A DNA stretch of 64,000 nt from Lysobacteraceae bacterium P (GTDB lineage: Bacteria > Pseudomonadota > Gammaproteobacteria > Xanthomonadales > Xanthomonadaceae). Below, piece by piece: positions 61,869 through 64,000 of this stretch; positions within the stretch are counted from its first letter, which is position 1, and every line of letters starts with the position of its first letter. The notes below the pieces were generated by a model. The model was not told the DNA's origin. It did no database searches and saw only the letters and a program-made list of their open reading frames with translations. The position numbers and the translations under genes were made by a program. Location of the stretch: positions 1-64,000 of the forward strand of contig SCOX01000009.1 in NCBI GenBank assembly GCA_005503055.1, read 5' to 3'.

Positions 61869-62657
61869 TCAGCGCAAGGGCAGGGACAGCCGGCGCCCGT
61901 GCCAGTTGAGCACCACGCCGTCGGAAAGGATCTCCTCCACGACCGCATCGCCGACCCGGTCGCCTTGGCCGACGCGGGCGCCGTCGATGATCGCGAAGCG
62001 CTCGGTCGGGGTCGGGCCCCACATGTGCATGCTGATCTTCAGCGACGGAAGTTGCTCGCGTTCGCCGGGCGAAAGGTCGGCCAGGCGGACCGTGCCCGAG
62101 GCGGCGGCCGCAGCCGGAAGCGGCAGTCCGATGGCCGGCGCAGGCGCCGCCGTGGATGGCGCGGGCATTGACGGCGTGGCTTCGATGGAGGCTTCGGCCG
62201 CGATCGCTCGTGCGGGGACGGAGGCTTCGCGCGGCGGCGGGCCCTCGGCGACGGGCTCGCGCACGATCGCAGGCGCTGCCGGCTGCGGTGCGGCCGCCTG
62301 TGGCGCGGGATGGAGCAATTCGGGAACCGGCGCGACAGGCACGCCGGTGGGCGGCAGGGTCGGAGTCGGGTTCGCGACAACCGCGGGCGCCACGATCGTC
62401 CCCGGCGCGGGATCGATCGCCACGTTGCGCGCCTGGGCCGGAGCGGTCGCCGCAGACGGCCACCGGATCGCCCATTGGCTCCATGCCAGCGCGGCGGCGG
62501 CCATCAACACCGCCAGGCCGGCGAACCACCACGACCAGGCGCGTTTGCGCGGCGCCGTGGCATGGACGAGCGGGGGCAGTTCCGCGTGCAGGTCCGGCAT
62601 GCGGCCGCGACGGCGCTCGGCTTCGGACTTGCGCAGGGCGTCGAGGATCAGCGACAT
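61869..62657 (-). CDS. gspB: Type II secretion system protein GspB-like
   Basis: A 262-residue inner-membrane protein. The opening MSLILDALRKSEAERRRG is typical of GspB/PulB/ExeB. One membrane segment follows at about residues 40-62 (WSWWFAGLAVLMAAAALAW). A long Pro/Ala/Val periplasmic linker leads to the C-terminal GspB domain (about 190-262): LKISMHMWGPTPTERFAIID, GDRVGDAVVEEILSDGVVLN. With GspA it helps place the secretin in the outer membrane. It starts four bases after gspA, so the pair is one operon. Confidence 0.9.
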   Translation of the reverse strand: MSLILDALRKSEAERRRGRMPDLHAELPPLVHATAPRKRAWSWWFAGLAVLMAAAALAWSQWAIRWPSAATAPAQARNVAIDPAPGTIVAPAVVANPTPTLPPTGVPVAPVPELLHPAPQAAAPQPAAPAIVREPVAEGPPPREASVPARAIAAEASIEATPSMPAPSTAAPAPAIGLPLPAAAAASGTVRLADLSPGEREQLPSLKISMHMWGPTPTERFAIIDGARVGQGDRVGDAVVEEILSDGVVLNWHGRRLSLPLR

Positions 62658-62661
62658 CGCG

Positions 62662-63987
62662 TCACTTCACTCCCTGGTCGGGTTCGCCCAGCGAACCGAG
62701 CAACTGCGGCACGTCGCCTCGCGCCGCCAGGGCCATCAACGTGGCCGGGCCGACCACGCCGTCGGCGTGCAGGCCGTGATCGCGCTGGAAGCGGCGCACG
62801 GCCTCCTGCATGGCCGCATCGAACACCGCCGGCGCCTGCGCTGTCGGCAAGTAGGCGGGATGCAGGCGATGAGCGATCCATTCCACCACCGCGCCGGTCG
62901 CACCGGGGCGCAATGGCGTATCACGCAGCGCCGCGGCGAAGGCTTCCGCGTCCAGTCCCGTCGCCCGCGGTGCCGCCGGCCGGGCCTTCGCGATGGGTGC
63001 GGCGGACACCGCAGGCGCGACCGCAGCGGCTTCGGCGCGCGCCGGCGCACGCGTCCACCACCAGGCGGCGACGGCCACCGCCGCAAACACCAGCGCGACC
63101 GCCGGCGCCGCGATCGCCCAACGACGGCGCGTGCGGGCCGGACTCGCGGGCAGCACTTCGGCGGCGGCGCGATCGACCCAGCGCGCATCCAGCATCGCCA
63201 CGTCGTGCGCATAGCCGGCGAGCAGGCTGCGTTCGGCGATCACGTTGACCAGGCGCGGCACGCCGCCGGCGTGCGCATGGATGCGCTTGACCGCCGAAGC
63301 GTCGAAAGGAAAACGCGTCCCGCCCGCGATGCGGTAACGGTGGCGCAGGTACTCGCCGGTCTCGGCGGCGTCCAGCGGCGTGAGATGGAAGCGTGCGGTG
63401 ATGCGCTGGGCGAGCTGGCGCATGTCCTCGCGCGCGAGGATGCGGCGCAGTTCCGGCTGCGCCAGCAACACGATCTGCAGCAGCTTCTGCGTGGGCGTTT
63501 CCAGGTTGGTGAGCAGGCGCACCTGTTCCAGCGCCTCGACCGACAGGTTCTGCGCCTCGTCGATCACCAGCACCACGCGCAGGCCCTGCGCATAGGCGTC
63601 GAGCAGGTACGCGTTGAGCGCGTCGACCAGTGCCTTTGCACTGCCGCGCCGGCTCGCGCCCGACGCGTCGTCGAGGTCGATGTGCAATTCCTCGCAGACC
63701 GTTTCCAGCAGTTCGATCGGCGTCAGGCGCGGATTGAGCACCAGGGCGACGCGGGTGGGCGCGCTGTCTTCCATTTGCGCGACCTGTTCCAGCAGCAACC
63801 GGCACAGCGTGGTCTTGCCCGTGCCGACTTCACCGGTGAGCTGGACGAAACCGCCGCCGCCGCCTTGCGTGATCCCGAACAGCAGGTGCGCGAGCGCATC
63901 GCGGTGGCGCTCGCTGAGGAACACGAAACGCGGATCCGGCGTGATCGAGAACGGCGGCTCGCTCAGGCCGTAGTGCTCGAGATACAT
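62662..63987 (-). CDS. gspA: Type II secretion system ATPase GspA (ExeA-like)
   Basis: A 441-residue inner-membrane ATPase. The start MYLEHYGLSEPPFSITPDPR is characteristic of ExeA/GspA. AAA-type motifs are GEVGTGKTTLCRLLL (Walker A, about residue 52), VVLVIDEAQNLS (Walker B, about 142), and a QLAQRITARFHL sensor region. A membrane segment (about 288-308, WAIAAPAVALVFAAVAVAAW) leads to a periplasmic peptidoglycan-binding domain (about 365-430, VFDAAMQEAVRRFQRDHGL, DGVVGPATLMALA). GspAB remodels peptidoglycan for secretin assembly. Only 13 bases of the window lie upstream. Confidence 0.93.
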   Translation of the reverse strand: MYLEHYGLSEPPFSITPDPRFVFLSERHRDALAHLLFGITQGGGGGFVQLTGEVGTGKTTLCRLLLEQVAQMEDSAPTRVALVLNPRLTPIELLETVCEELHIDLDDASGASRRGSAKALVDALNAYLLDAYAQGLRVVLVIDEAQNLSVEALEQVRLLTNLETPTQKLLQIVLLAQPELRRILAREDMRQLAQRITARFHLTPLDAAETGEYLRHRYRIAGGTRFPFDASAVKRIHAHAGGVPRLVNVIAERSLLAGYAHDVAMLDARWVDRAAAEVLPASPARTRRRWAIAAPAVALVFAAVAVAAWWWTRAPARAEAAAVAPAVSAAPIAKARPAAPRATGLDAEAFAAALRDTPLRPGATGAVVEWIAHRLHPAYLPTAQAPAVFDAAMQEAVRRFQRDHGLHADGVVGPATLMALAARGDVPQLLGSLGEPDQGVK

Positions 63988-64000
63988 GCGCTGCCAGCTG

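Overview
The window is ordinary chromosomal DNA from a high-GC gammaproteobacterium, most likely of the Lysobacter/Luteimonas/Xanthomonas group (Xanthomonadaceae). This rests on the very high GC with long antisense shadow ORFs, tandem S46 dipeptidyl-peptidases, a type II secretion gspA-gspB pair, a folC-dedD-cvpA-purF-rraB run, and -10 boxes placed directly against start codons, which suggests leaderless mRNAs. I see no prophage, insertion sequence, CRISPR array, rRNA or tRNA, and no integrated foreign island. The assignment is from my own reading; no database search was run.

Layout. 1-3.6 kb: a LysR regulator, a YgiD-type extradiol dioxygenase and an orphan prpD. 3.7-7.5 kb: three tandem OmpA-family porin-like genes, each followed by its own terminator. 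7.6-9.5 kb: two small exported proteins sharing a C-terminal motif, flanking an RsuA-type pseudouridine synthase. 9.6-12.7 kb: threonine catabolism (kbl, tdh) separated by an inverted membrane-protein gene. 12.8-17.3 kb: two S46 exopeptidases. 17.3-24.4 kb: DUF3224 protein, histidine phosphatase, folC, dedD, cvpA, purF, rraB, DUF455 protein. 24.4-27.2 kb: lpxH, gltX, zur. 27.2-29.3 kb: a marR-MFS-cupin operon with overlapping genes. 29.4-32.1 kb: a ZnuD-like zinc receptor and a MerC-like membrane protein transcribed divergently from one perfect Zur-type palindrome. 32.2-36.4 kb: ribosomal THX, an M19 dipeptidase, hutI and hutF. 36.5-38.5 kb: alkylation repair (Ada-AlkA fusion and ogt). 38.7-43.8 kb: a methyltransferase, a chagasin-like lipoprotein, an NPP phosphodiesterase and three small exported proteins. 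43.8-46.2 kb: a TetR regulator divergent from hutU. 46.3-51.2 kb: a phosphotriesterase-like lipoprotein, a membrane protein, a MATE exporter, a GNAT enzyme and an exported protein. 51.2-51.6 kb: a 63-bp minisatellite. 51.7-56.9 kb: an XRE regulator divergent from an Asp-nucleophile alpha/beta hydrolase, a GSDH-type lipoprotein and a ClpP-fold lipoprotein. 57-60.8 kb: membrane proteins, ybcJ, a GIY-YIG protein and dbpA. 60.8-61.4 kb: a repeat-rich spacer. 61.4-64 kb: doxX, gspB, gspA.

How genes work together. Several regulator genes sit beside their probable operators: marR, tetR and the XRE gene each have a perfect inverted repeat at or near the start codon. Zur (26.7 kb) probably controls the divergent zinc-uptake pair 5 kb away. 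The histidine-utilisation genes present (hutI, hutF, hutU) imply the HutF/HutG branch, but hutH and hutG lie outside the window and hutU is 8 kb from hutF. The envelope and secretion theme is strong: at least twenty products carry signal peptides or lipoboxes.

No clearly new multi-gene system is visible. The observations most worth following are the 63-bp tandem repeat, the shared-motif exported pair around the pseudouridine synthase, the Zur-controlled MerC-like protein, and the XRE/hydrolase pair whose hydrolase lacks a visible catalytic histidine.
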